The notes: generated by a model from the letters alone, not told the origin. DNA of 64,000 bases from Diphasiastrum complanatum (GCA_029204225.1 CM055113.1:27122995-27186994); one strand, 5' to 3'; shown: positions 33,293-43,804, numbered from the stretch's first letter. Program-made: numbers and translations.

Positions 33293-33789
33293 GCAATCTA
33301 CTAATTCTTCTCTCATGCAGGTGTACGAATGGTTTATCGCAGCTAGATTGTTTCTTAAATCCTTTAAACTATTATAATGCTCTTTTAATCTGCCGTACAA
33401 ATAATCTATTGTACGTAAATTAAACTATTGCATTAAAATAGTTTCTTGGTCCCTTAAATCAAAATCTCCTATGCCGCCGTACACTTGTAAAAACAACAAT
33501 TGTGATAAATTAGACTTCATAATTACACGACCATAGTTGATTACAATTTATTAGAATAAAATTTACAACAAATTCAATATTATATAATACATCTAAATAA
33601 AAGACATTTTTCTCACCTGTGAAACATCTTCGAAAAAGCTTTTTTTTTCTATATCTGTGATGGTCAAATTCTAATAAATCCTAATATTAACAAAAAAAAA
33701 TACAAAAATTAGTAAAGCTCAAATATCTCTAATTAGTCTAATTGTATGCGCAAATAGTCTTAAAACATTGACCATACCTTCATTTTTTT

Positions 33790-35620
33790 GCCACAACTCC
33801 CAACACGTTATTTTTTTTACAATGCATATCGTGCTTCGCATTTTCTTTCAGTTTCAATCTTTTATGAAACTGAAAAAGATTTTTTCACATGTATCAAAGA
33901 TGAATATGATTATTATCCTAAAGTAACTTGTGCAGTTGTAGCTGCATCTGCCAGAACATTTATGTTTATTGATTCATCTTCCAACAACTTCAAAAATGAA
34001 GCACATGGAAATTGTCCTCCTGCTTCCACTTCTTATACATACTCCTATATTTCAAAACAACAACATAATATCATTAACGAACTTATAAAAACTAATAGAA
34101 AAACAAAATAATAGAGAAGTAACTAAACAGTAATACAATTTCATGTTTGACTTTCAATCGTGGATTATGACTTATTTGCAAACCATTATTATCCACCTAC
34201 ACAAATCAACGTGAAATCAATTATGAAAGTCAAAATAAAAAATATATAAAACAAAACAAAATTTCGAGCTACCAAAGCATGGATGTATTGTGCTAAACCA
34301 TTTTACCTTAAAATCATCTATGAACTCCAAACATGAAGAATTATTGATGTGTCTTAATTATTCAGTTATGCATGTTTTAATTTGATGTAAGCGACAAGAT
34401 AAAACTAACCATCATAACAGAAAATAAAAATGCAAACCATGAATAACCTGTGAAGAGATAGTAATATACTTTAGAAACTCACCATTGCATCCATAAGTGG
34501 TACGTCAACTTGCATTGCGGCACACATGTGGGCAACATCTTGCCATGCAATTTCCATCCCAAAAAATGCCTATGAGATTAAACCATCCAAAAAAAATACT
34601 AAGCAAATATACTTCAATGTAATTGAGTGCCATGCATGCATCAATTTGCCTAAAATAACTCAATTACATAATCATAAACCGATAATTCTATAGAATGTTT
34701 TAGTTGACCTTGATGCACAGAAATAGTAACTGGAGCACAAGTTTCATCCTTTTTTGGACCAGTTTCCTGTAAAAGTTAGGAATTAAGTACGTTAAATACA
34801 AGTCAATCACAAAATTTAACTATTTTTTCTCGTTAATCATTTTTGTATGCAAATAAAAATTAGCAATTCAAATAAAAAAGTTTTACTTTATTTGAAATAC
34901 GATTCCATGACATTTATGATTTCAAATTTTTCTTGATGAAAAAAAAAACTTGTTTTTATTTACCTCTATTGCTATGAAACTTGCAATTTGAGTGATTGAT
35001 AATTTGTCTTTCTTTTTCTCATACTTTCTTCTTGATTGGATGCTTACCAATGCCCAACTATATATGTCTTCTTCTTTCCAGACATAGGTAGCACCTGAGA
35101 AACGCAAGGGTTTGATTTCTTGAATGTTTTGGCTGATGATATTTTTCAACTTCTCTCTTTCAAGAGGCTTGTCGCATAGATCTTGCGATATAACCTCATC
35201 CTCAAGCACAAATTTCAACCACTTGTTCACACATCTATGATTTTCTAAAAAGTCGACATGTTGATCCGGAAAGTATTTTGCCAACAAATGTGTACCATAT
35301 ATGATCTTGATTTTTATTTTTGCGTGCTTGAAAGATCTAGTCATATGTAGGGGTGTCAATCATTGGATTGTTGACATGACCAGATCGATGTTCATTACTT
35401 TCTACCACCCTCATGGATACATTGGAGTTTGTCAAAACTTGTGAGTATAAGCTTTCACCACTTAATCTTTTACTTTGAATTGTAGTGACTAATTCTTGGA
35501 ATCCTGGTCTCTTCACAAAGGTCTCATAAAAATTTGTATTATTAATTTCACTCGTCAATGTTTTTGACAAAAAAAAACCTGTGTGTATTAAAATGTGAAA
35601 AATAAATAAATCAATCAATA
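33790..35620 (-). pseudogene. exon-like blocks of an unrecognised gene
   Basis: Several minus-strand blocks look like exons separated by AT-rich introns: 35345-35618 (FVKRPGFQELVTTIQSKRLS), 34945-35345 (GTHLLAKYFPDQHVDFLENH, VNKWLKFVLEDE, ATYVWKEEDIYSWALVSIQS), about 34690-34768 after an AG (ETGPKKDETCAPVTISVHQG), 34492-34577 (AFFGMEIAWQDVAHMCAAMQ, ending ATG with donor GTGAGT), about 34311-34356 (donor GTAAAA) and 33800-34010 (EAGGQFPCASFLKLLEDES, VLADAATTAQVTLG, stop). Amino-acid composition is protein-like and unlike the transposons around. I do not recognise the family. The WKEEDIYSWAL..SR stretch faintly recalls the region after the SET domain of LSMT-type methyltransferases, but this is not firm. 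The first two blocks are in different frames, so it may be broken. Confidence 0.4.
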
Positions 35621-35867
35621 GAACAGAAATGAAGCCAACATTTTCTAAGATTACATTCTAATCATAGATTATATTTGAATTAACAAAAAGAAAACTAAAG
35701 TAAAACAACCACGTTTTTTACCTTTATAGAGATGTACATGACATATGTAAGACTAGAATATATATTTCTTTCAAAAAAGAGATTTCCATATGGATGGTAC
35801 TTGCTTTATTTGTCTTTACTTCAATCCTTTGGGTACCAATAATAGACGGATGCGATTTTTTGGCGAG

Positions 35868-36031
35868 CATTTCTCGGCGAGCATGTCAAGGTGAGCAGGA
35901 TTTGGCGAGCAATATTAAGATACATTGTATGATGGCGAGCACTTCTCTAATAGGAGGAAATGTTTTTGGCGAGCAATATTATGATAGATTGTACGATGGC
36001 GAGCACTTCCTTAATATGAGAAATATTCTAA
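35868..36031. repeat. GGCGAGCA motif array with 64-bp tandem duplication
   Basis: GGCGAGCA occurs six times (plus one GGTGAGCA variant) in about 140 bases. Within it, 35904-35967 and 35968-36031 are a diverged tandem duplication (GGCGAGCAATATT ... GATGGCGAGCACTTC). An overlapping open frame exists (35794-36087) but is explained by the repeat. 36032-36530 has no other feature. Confidence 0.8.
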
Positions 36032-36534
36032 TACTATTTTTTTTTCTGGTTTTAGGAATGAAGGTGTGGCAACACATTGACGATTGAGTTTATAATCTCA
36101 AATACATGAGCAAAGTACAATTTGTTTTAGGTTGCTTCTTTTTAGTTCAAGTTTATGAGCCAAATTGAATTGAATCAAGATTGTTTGATTCAAACAATTT
36201 TTTAGGGGCGAAGCTTGACTATTGAAGGCTTTTGAATCATAGTTGCCCATTCTGAAACAAGTTCCATTTCGGAATAGGACTCCAAAAAGAAATAAAACAA
36301 AAACATATATTTTTCAGAAGAAAATAAAAAACTACTTTGTGGACCTTGGTGTGAAGTCCAAATGTCAGTTTTCTCTTGACATTGTACACATTCATAACTT
36401 GAAAATTGTACACATGTATGTATGAAAAAACTACAAATGTGGTTTTATTAGGCATCTACTTTCCAAATGCCACACTTGAAGACACTAGGCTTCGTAATTT
36501 TAGACAAACACATTTTTTTTCAATTTTTTTCTCT

Positions 36535-36947
36535 GGCACTTAGGCACTAGTGCCAGCGCTATTGCCCGGGTCCTTGAGAAAAAAAATTTAATTTTTTTTT
36601 TTTCGAAATTTTTGTGGGCAAATTTTTTTTTTTGAAATTTTTTTTATCGGGCACCTGGGCATTAGCGCCGACGCTAATGCTTGGGTGCTCGAGAAAAAAT
36701 CGAATTCTTTTAATCCCGAAATTTTTTTTTTCCAAAAGTTTTTTTTTGAAATTTTTTTTCCCAAGCACCTCGGCATTAGCGCCGGCACTAATGCCCAGGT
36801 GCCCGAGAAAAAATCTCGAAATTTTTTTTTCAAAAAATGTGCCCGAAAAAAAAATTCAAAAAAAAAATATTTCAATTTTTTTTATTTCGAAATTCTTTTC
36901 TCTGGCACCCGAGCATTAGCGCCGGCGCTAATGCCCAGGTGTCTGAG
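36535..36947. repeat. array of four GC-rich palindromes separated by A/T tracts
   Basis: Four copies of a near-palindrome of about 40 bases, with centres at about 36554, 36669, 36783 and 36923. The best preserved copy has arms GCATTAGCGCC and its exact complement, extended by GGCACC(T)GG / CC(A)GGTGCC-like outer arms. Each copy is followed by GAGAAAAAA(A) and separated by long T and A runs with TCGAAATTTTTT. Spacing is 115, 114 and 140 bases. The contrast between GC-rich dyads and homopolymer A/T spacers is unique in the window. Confidence 0.92.
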
Positions 36948-36989
36948 AAAAAAATTTCGAAATTTTTTTTTCCAAGGCAAATTTTTGAC

Positions 36990-37188
36990 AAATTGACTCA
37001 TAAGTGGCCTTTAATGACTCCTTGGCCGAAATACAAGAGGCTACCTCTCTTAGAAGCTCATTGCTTACAATCATATTAATGCAACGTAGAGTAAGATTTG
37101 TCTTCTTCTTGTAACTCTTGTCCACCTTGAGGCTCCTCCACCTCGAGGAAAAGACAAACAGGTCTTGGAGTATTAGCAATGACTCCAT
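36990..37188 (-). pseudogene. copia gag fragment
   Basis: Minus strand begins MESLLILQD, identical to the copia gag at 52064 (KMESLLILQDV), then after a diverged piece gives INMIVSNELLREVASCISAK, LKATYESICQKF, which fit the copia capsid (IxLxLxDELLxxVxxxxTAKxxW). It ends at the palindrome array. Confidence 0.7.
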
Positions 37189-37354
37189 TCGAAGCTATTA
37201 GAGTTAATGTTTAGATTAGTATCCCTAATGTTGTAATTTATGATTAATTATGATTATTGCAATGGCCATGCTTGCATGCATTTTATAGGGGCCTAAAAAG
37301 CCTAAAAAGCTGTTTCCACACATGTGGAAGCTGTTTTCTCGTGGAAGAATAGGC

Positions 37355-38740
37355 CTAGGTAATGGTCTCAAACAATGTGGTAATGGTGTCCAGCCCCTGA
37401 GCATACACAAAATCCTGAATGATAGAGTATGTGCTTGCCAACTTGTCAACATTCAAATGAAAATCTATAAGATCCAAACATAGTAGAATTGCTACCTTTG
37501 TAGTCTTGATTATGTCATCAAAGCATAAAATGATACTTGAATAGATATAAAGTGAAAAGACTGGGATGAAGGGTGAGCAAATGACTGGGATGAAGGGCGA
37601 CCGAGTGCTCAAGATGCTCGCCTTTTTCATGGAACTGCTCGCTGAGAAATGCTCGCCGGTTGCAAACAATTGTGACACAAACACTCCAATCTCTCCACAT
37701 CTCTTCTTCAAGTTCAAATTTCTATTTACATCTTTGTCTTTGATCACATCATAACCATGCCAATCGTACTGTCTTGTTTTCAACATCCACCTCTCTTAAC
37801 ACAACATGTCTAAAATGTATTTAAATTATATTGCACTAACGACATCTTTTTTTCCAACCAAGGTGGCACACAACCTGGTAATCTTGGACTAAGCAATCTC
37901 TCCCTTGGATCAAGGTCTTTTGTTTCATATGTAATAAGACTCAACCCTTTTGAAAAAACCATGAACTTATGTAATAAAGACCCAATTGTTCCAGTTGAAG
38001 GGGAGACAAGTCCTTTGCAAAACATGTTGGAAATTAGGCTCACAGTTTCCTCGTTGAACTTAGATGGCCGAATCATTTGAAGAACAATTGCATCGGGCTT
38101 CCGGTTGATCTTCATCCATAGATCAAAGCTTAAAATGTAGCCAATACTAGTCTATGTTGATCAAGTTTGTTCAATTCTAGGTATTCTTGGCAGCCTAGTC
38201 TTTTGTATTTTCTAAGAATGCAAGTAACTCTTCACACCATAACTTAATTTGGTCACTTGCTGGGAAGTTTGAGAGCTTAAGCAAGAGTGTGTTCAGGCTG
38301 GTTTGAGTTTGTAATCCATTCTTAGTGTGTGCAAAGTGTTGCATGTGTTTTCAATCTTCCTTTCTATGCTTGGAAACCAGCTAGGTTCAAGATAGAAGTG
38401 TTTTAGGGTCCTAGATCTTCCTCATCATCCTCTTCAAGATTCAGACGGATGGTATTGTCATGAAGGAATAATCTCCTTTCATATGGATCCAAAAATTCTA
38501 AATTTTTCCTCTTGCTCATATCAATGTAACTCGAATAAAGGGCCATTGCAGATGATCTTTTCGTAGTCTCTTAATAGCCAAATCTCTCTTCACAAAAATT
38601 ATTTTATATGTTCCTCTTGCGTACTTATGGCCTCCTAAACAAACTGATAATGATTTGATGGCCATAATGACAGTGGTTGCATATGGATTATAAGATGAAT
38701 GATATATACAAATCTCATTATTTTGAAAGTTTTTCAAATA
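37355..38740 (-). pseudogene. unrecognised minus-strand coding-like blocks
   Basis: Three open minus-strand stretches: 38516-38737 (KNFQNNEICIYHSSYNPYAT, GTYKIIFVKRDLAIKRLRKD), continuing in another frame to 38398 (MSKRKNLEFLDPYERRLFLH, LNLEEDDEEDLGP, stop); 37810-38115 (KPDAIVLQMIRPSKFNEETV, RERLLSPRLPGCVPPWLEKK); and 37355-37786 (WHGYDVIKDKDVNRNLNLKK). They read like protein, but no family is recognised and frames change. A short duplication GACTGGGATGAAGGGYGA lies at 37559-37601, near three TGCTCGC motifs. They may be exons or a relic of an unknown element. Confidence 0.3.
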
Positions 38741-38771
38741 ATGAGATAGAGAAACATCTTTTCTCCCAACT

Positions 38772-39008
38772 GATACCCAAGAAAGTAAATGGGTAAGACA
38801 TGAAGGTCAACCGATTCGTGGAGCTAGCCAACGTAGTTGCAAGTTCTAGGACTACGTGTTGAGAGTGTTCAGTAAGCCCGAAGATATGGTGCTTGATCTC
38901 ATGTGTGGGATGGGCACTTTTTTGAAGATTGCAGCACTTTTAGGAAGAATTGGAATAGGATTTGACAATGATATCAATCTGCCATTTGATATGCTCAACA
39001 ATATGTGA
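38772..39008 (+). pseudogene. fragment resembling N4/N6 DNA methyltransferase C-terminus
   Basis: The plus-strand frame gives KWVRHEGQPIRGASQRSCKF, a stop (TAG 38847-38849), then VFSKPEDMVLDLMCGMGTFL, KIAALLGRIGIGFDND, ending at TGA 39006-39008. The pattern P-x-D-x-VLD-x-x-CG-x-GT-x6-AA-x-LGR-x-x-IGFD fits the SAM-binding motif I that closes beta-class N4/N6 (N6_N4_Mtase-type) amino-methyltransferases, where it follows a Q-x-P/S segment. The catalytic DPPY/SPPY part expected upstream was not found. The internal stop and short length argue for a relic. Such enzymes are rare in plants and are mostly known from bacteria, phage, large DNA viruses and some mobile elements. Homology is inferred by motif only. 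Confidence 0.45.
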
Positions 39009-39269
39009 TGGTAAGTCGCTTGTGCAAAAACTACTAATGTTTTTCACTCACCCATCATCAAGTCACATCTAACATTTTTCTATCTTGTTTGTCACAAATC
39101 GCAAGAAGAATCAGGGTGAGACTTGGAGAGAGCTACTATGTTGTTATTTGTAACTCTTCCATAGAGACCATAAAGATTTATTTTTTGTCTCAAAATTTTG
39201 GTAGATTTAAGTTTGGAAACTACTACGTACCATTTGAACTAGATATAATACAATTCAGTTTTGTCTGAT

Positions 39270-39965
39270 GTATATGGTTGAATGTAGTTTGCAAAAACAA
39301 GTGCACTATGCAAAGAGGCTTAGTGGTAATTCAAGTAATGTTTTCAATAATGGTAGCTCAATTTAAATTCTCAATAATGTATTGCGTTGAATTTGGTTTG
39401 CAAAATCAAGTGCAGTATGCAAATGCGCTTTTTTATGCAATTCAAGTAATGTTCTTCTATGGATTTGTTATGAATAATTTCTCTGTTTTGTAATGTTGTT
39501 TGAGATAATTCTAAATTTTGTCATGAATGGTCCACCTATAAATCACAATTATTTAGGTGAAGTTGTACTGCAAAAGCTTTACTTTGATAGGTCTCGTAAT
39601 CTTTGTATTTGTATAATGTATATGGTTGAATATAGTTTGCAAAAAATAGGTGCACTATGCAAAGAGTCTTAGTGGCAATTCAAGTAATGTTTTCAATAAT
39701 GGTAGTTCAAGTTCAATTTTCAATAATGTATTGCGTTGAATTTGGTTTGCAAAATCAAGTGCACTATGCAAACGTGTTTTTTATGCAATTCAAGTAATGT
39801 TCTTCTATGGATTTGTTGTGAATAATTTCTCTTTTTTGTAATTTATGAATGTGGTTTGAGATAATTCTAAATTTGTCAATAATGGTCCACCTATAAATCA
39901 CAATTAATTAGGTGAAGCTGTATTGCAAAAGCTTTACTTTGACAGATTTAGTAGTCTTTGTATTT
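39270..39965. repeat. 348-bp tandem duplication with nested ~109-bp subrepeat
   Basis: Copies 39270-39617 and 39618-39965 both start GTATATGGTTGAAT and end near GCTTTACTTTGA(C/T)AG...TTTGTATTT, with roughly 10 percent difference. Inside each copy GTTGAATGTAGTTTGCAAAA recurs about 109 bases later as GTTGAATTTGGTTTGCAAAA, both followed by CAAGTGCA..TATGCAAA and TTCAAGTAATGTT. It is a two-level repeat of unknown origin, with no ORF. Confidence 0.9.
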
Positions 39966-39989
39966 TGTTTGCATTATACTCGTTTTTTT

Positions 39990-40167
39990 ACGCTCGCTTT
40001 TTTGCACCCCAAAGTCCAATATCAAGTGAAGGTGACAAAGATTCATGGTGGATTGATAGGGGAGCTAGTTCACACATGACTAGTCACAAGGAGTTCTTTA
40101 CATCTTTGGTCACTTATGATCGAGATCTTGTTGGATCTAGATCATATGTTTGAGAGGGAGTATTTCT
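39990..40167 (+). pseudogene. copia protease active-site fragment
   Basis: SEGDKDSWWIDRGASSHMTS is the copia protease active-site region with the catalytic DSG changed to DRG, followed by KEFFTSLVTYDRDL. It matches the family A protease at 20820 (PWWIDSGASS). A stop at 40167-40169 ends copia similarity; an unrelated frame opens there. Confidence 0.8.
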
Positions 40168-40169
40168 AG

Positions 40170-41006
40170 AGGTTCAGGTATGAAGATATTCATATCTTTG
40201 ATATCTTTGATGATCAAGAGAAAGGTAAGCAAGTGGAAGCAACTCATTTTGCTTTACTCACATGTTTTGGAGAATTTTCTTGTGTAGATGATGCTATGCA
40301 AGTGGATATTGGTTCTCATGGTTTTCATACTGAAAAAGCAAGTAATGGATTTGGAAAACAAAGTTTGTTCAATGACTTTGATGGTCAAGTTGATGATCAA
40401 GAGGTTGATCTCGAAGGGCTTCAACAACACAAAAGGAAAGGTGGCAATTTGGAGCTAGTCAAAAGCATTAAAGGAAGGTTATTTGGCAAAGAAGTTTTGG
40501 ATCTATTTTTGCAGCTTATTGAATTCTCAAGTAAGGTCAAAGGAGCAACAAGGAAGTTTTGTTCAAGTTTACTTTACTTGTTTTGTCTCATATTTGAGCT
40601 ATTTCATGTGGATGCGTGCATATTGTCAAGATATGGACAAACTAGCTACATTGTCTTGCAATATCTTATTGTTGGAGTTGTACTAGCATTCTTGGCTGGT
40701 TTTGCTATTGAAAATGAAGCTATTGGAGGTTCATTTTGTCACTCATCCATGGCTAAGTTCTCAAGTGTTGAGCTACTTGGTGCCAATACTTGGAGATTGT
40801 CAATTTTTGGTGAATTCATGGTCATTTTCTTGTGTCAAGTAGATCTTGAAGATGGACTAGTGCAACCTACTTGGTTTATGGAGTCATGTGGTGCTGGATT
40901 TGCATCATTAATGTTCTCACCTACTCATGGATTTCCAAGGTTTGATGGTTTCTTGTGGCAAGATGGAGATGGAGGCTCATTCATGGAGTTAGTCATATTC
41001 TGGTAA
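40170..41006 (+). CDS. unknown ORF inside a copia remnant, two hydrophobic segments
   Basis: An open frame of about 278 codons lies between the protease fragment and the LTR at 41007. The frame opens after a TAG at 40167; the first in-frame ATG is near 40294 (DDAMQVDIG), so ~237 codons could be translated from an ATG. Visible parts: an acidic N-terminus (FDIFDDQEKGK, DGQVDDQEVDLEGL), a basic stretch (KRKGGNLELVKSIKGRL), then two hydrophobic, membrane-like segments (SLLYLFCLIFELF; YIVLQYLIVGVVLAFLAGFA) and a Gly/Phe-rich tail. No retroviral motif and no family recognised. It occupies the place of integrase-RT-RNase H and ends at the LTR-like sequence, as the hybrid ORF at 18373 does in its element. 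Low mutational load compared with neighbours makes it notable. Could be captured host sequence or chance. Confidence 0.4.
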   Translation, partial: RFRYEDIHIFDIFDDQEKGKQVEATHFALLTCFGEFSCVDDAMQVDIGSHGFHTEKASNGFGKQSLFNDFDGQVDDQEVDLEGLQQHKRKGGNLELVKSIKGRLFGKEVLDLFLQLIEFSSKVKGATRKFCSSLLYLFCLIFELFHVDACILSRYGQTSYIVLQYLIVGVVLAFLAGFAIENEAIGGSFCHSSMAKFSSVELLGANTWRLSIFGEFMVIFLCQVDLEDGLVQPTWFMESCGAGFASLMFSPTHGFPRFDGFLWQDGDGGSFMELVIFW

Positions 41007-41612
41007 ATTGTCAATAAGAGGCCAAAACTCATTTTAGACTTAGAGATAAACTTTTTGAAGCTACATTAGTTTAAAATACATTCAATAAACACTTTTTGAA
41101 AGTGTGGGAAAGTTGGTAGTCGAGTTTGAGAGAGATTCAAATTTGAATTTTGGGTACATTGAACTTAGACACAAAAATAGTAGGGTTTACATTTTGGAGG
41201 GAAAGCCAAGTGGACGAATAGGGTTTTGACACTCTATAAAAGGATGTAAATCGTGGAGAGACACATCTTCTCTCTTCTCTCTCTCATTTCATCATTATAC
41301 ATGGTCCTCTTTGGGTTCTACTACTCATTGGTGCACTATCTTGGCGATATCTTGCAATTTTGTGTGTAGAATGCTCAAATTTTGCTATTTTCGGTTTCAC
41401 ACGTGTGAATTGTAGTAGGGTACTGTAATTGTATGGACATCAAATATATTTTCTGTTTTGGTTCATGTTTGATCAGTATCTCTTAGAGTTTACATCTCAT
41501 TTTGTATCTAGATGCTGATTTTTCTACATTGGCAAGATTGTTGGTTTGCTCCTTATTGTAACCAAACATTTGGGACATGGATTGTATCTTAAATGATCTA
41601 AAATCCTTTACA
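41007..41612 (+). repeat. LTR of copia family A, 5'-truncated
   Basis: Aligns from about base 55 of the family A LTR (AAGAGGCCAAAACTC...) to the end (AAATCCTTTACA). It contains CTCTATAAAAGG (TATA) near 41234, the TCATTGGTGCACTATCTTGG block and TTCACACGTGTGAA at 41396-41409. The first ~55 bases are missing where the upstream ORF ends. Confidence 0.88.
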
Positions 41613-41752
41613 TTGTCTTGAAAAAACCTCTATATTTCGCTATACTTAATCTGATTATAGCTCTGTTTGTTCTGTGTTTAGATTTGTGTCAATTTTGCAA
41701 TGCTTTTCTACATTCTGTCTGAAAATCTGATTGCTTAATCTGGTAGTCTACT

Positions 41753-41860
41753 CTTCGCGGATTATTATTAGTCTAGTTGTTCACGACTAATATTTAGTCT
41801 TGGCTTTCGCGACTGACAATCAGTCTAGCTGTTCGCAACAAATTATCATTCTGATGTCTT
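41753..41860. repeat. ~26-bp degenerate tandem repeat
   Basis: Four units of the pattern TTCGCGACTRAYAATYAGTCTAGCTG in succession. The stretch 41613-43790 is otherwise AT-rich intergenic DNA in which I find no gene, LTR end or TIR. Confidence 0.7.
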
Positions 41861-43795
41861 CATGCTTAATGTTTGGCTACGTAATCAGATTGAAGGTGAT
41901 TTTTATCACTAATTTTTTGTTCGAATTTGATAGGCATAGTCATGCTTAGGGAAAGAGTGAGATAGCTCATTTCGCTGCGCACAAACACTCTCCATTCGTG
42001 TTCATTTCTTTTCCAGCTATTTTTGTCTCTTAGACACCCCTCTTTTCCCAACATTAGCTTGGTTTTATATTTAGCTATGCGGAAGCATATTAGGTGTAGA
42101 AATTAGAATGATGAATTGACACAAGCTATCAGTCATACAAATAATTTAATCTACAAATAAATTTATTTGCAGGCAAGAAGAGATCTGAACATGAATAGAT
42201 TGTGCATTCAATCACAATATACACGACCTAGATTATGGATTCCCACAAATTGAATGCCAAATTCTCAAATCTATCACATTAGTTTTAGATTCAAAGCTCC
42301 ATTAGTTTTATCAACTGTGACTAGGTGATAGGATCACAGTAACAACATATGGTTACAATGACTACTATTGAACTGTGATCTAAGCTAGTGTAGTTATTAG
42401 TTTTGCATTATATTAACTAGTGTGGTTTAGTAGTTTTAATTTGAGATATTGTCATCAGGCATAGTAGCACGTTCAAGGTTAGCAAGTCAAGCAATGGAAT
42501 GCTTCCATGTTGCCTTGTGGCAATCTGAATTTTTTTGAAAATATATTTCTATTTCTTAATTCAAATGAGCTATGTTACATAAATTTCAAATACATGCATT
42601 TTGATTAGGCCCACGTATCAGATGAAATTAAAATAAAAAAATAATATTTTTTTTAATAAAGGGTCATTTTAAAGTCTAGAACTCCTCCAATGACTATCCT
42701 TGAAAGACAATGTGATTTCAAATTATATCTATTTATGTATATCTAGGTTTATACTTGGCTGGTATCACTCTTGCAATACTCAGGCTAGTTGATACTAGCC
42801 AACAAATTTTAAACATGCATATATTCATACCTGGATGGTCTCAACTATTTTATGAAGTGTAATACCAAGACTTGGCTGGCATTAAAGATTTCAATACTTG
42901 ACCAACTCTGCTCTCAACATATACGATGATGCACCAACATCATCACCAACAACAATATAATAAATCAATAGAGATCGTTTATTTGCGTTTACAAAGTCAT
43001 TTTTTGATATGTTTTTTTTTATTATTGTCATATCTCTACTCATGCACACACATTGAATCCGAGTTCAATCATTAAGATAAGAAAATGAAATGCTACCCAT
43101 TATGCCACACTTATAAGACAACTAGGATTTGAAAATAGCTTATTTACCTTGCATCCCATCTTGGACAATCACACTTTTTATTCAAGAGATTTGTGGCAAT
43201 GCTTGTGTGGTATAATTTTACCTAAAAGATATTAATCATAGCAATTTATTCAAAAGTCTAAATTTCACGAGTTATGAATCTTTGTGGGTAATAAAATTTT
43301 GAGGGTGAATGTGCATGCATGAGCATTGCACTATGCTTGTGAGACTTGTCCACCATGACATTAGTTTGGGGTCCTTGTATCCTCAATCAAAATGAAAAAT
43401 AAGTTTCTTTGCCCCACTAACACATAAAGGTGGAATATGCTTGTAAGACTTGTCACAATTAGTTGGGGTGAGGCCATGCTTGTAGCATCAATAGAGGTGA
43501 AAAGTATAATCCTCTCACCAAAAAGTAGACTAAAGTGTCACCATGTGGGCCATGACTTTTCTATACATTTCTTTCATGTCTAATGTTAGATACTTGTGGC
43601 TTTTCTTTTGCTTGTGACTTTTCTCTTGTTACTTTTCTCTTGTTAGTTACATACATGCTCACCTCATCCTCCTAGTTTAGAAGTTAGAACGTGAACATGA
43701 ATAAATTAAACACGAGATTAGACTGATCTTCTGTTGCTCTAAATTTAGGAAGCTAACTAAATGAATGCTAAGCTCTACTAGTCAATCCTCTACTT

Positions 43796-43804
43796 TCTAT
43801 ATAA
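43796..43804 (+). promoter_or_regulatory. candidate TATA box for the ORF at 44031
   Basis: TCTATATAAC lies about 230 bases before the ATG, leaving room for a ~200-base 5' leader. Position and consensus are reasonable but unproven. Confidence 0.35.

Noticed and set aside
33788-34111. Plus-strand 107-codon ORF
   Set aside because: The opposite strand gives a better protein-like reading with an AG acceptor and stop; the plus-strand ORF has no family and is treated as antisense shadow.
34922-35359. SET/LSMT-type methyltransferase assignment
   Set aside because: Only one short stretch (WKEEDIYSWAL..SR) is suggestive; no SET catalytic motifs (such as NHSC or GEE-Y) were seen.
35794-36087. 97-codon plus-strand ORF
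   Set aside because: Mostly made from the GGCGAGCA tandem array.
36559-36996. Lys/Phe-rich ORFs on both strands
   Set aside because: Products of A and T homopolymers between the palindromes.
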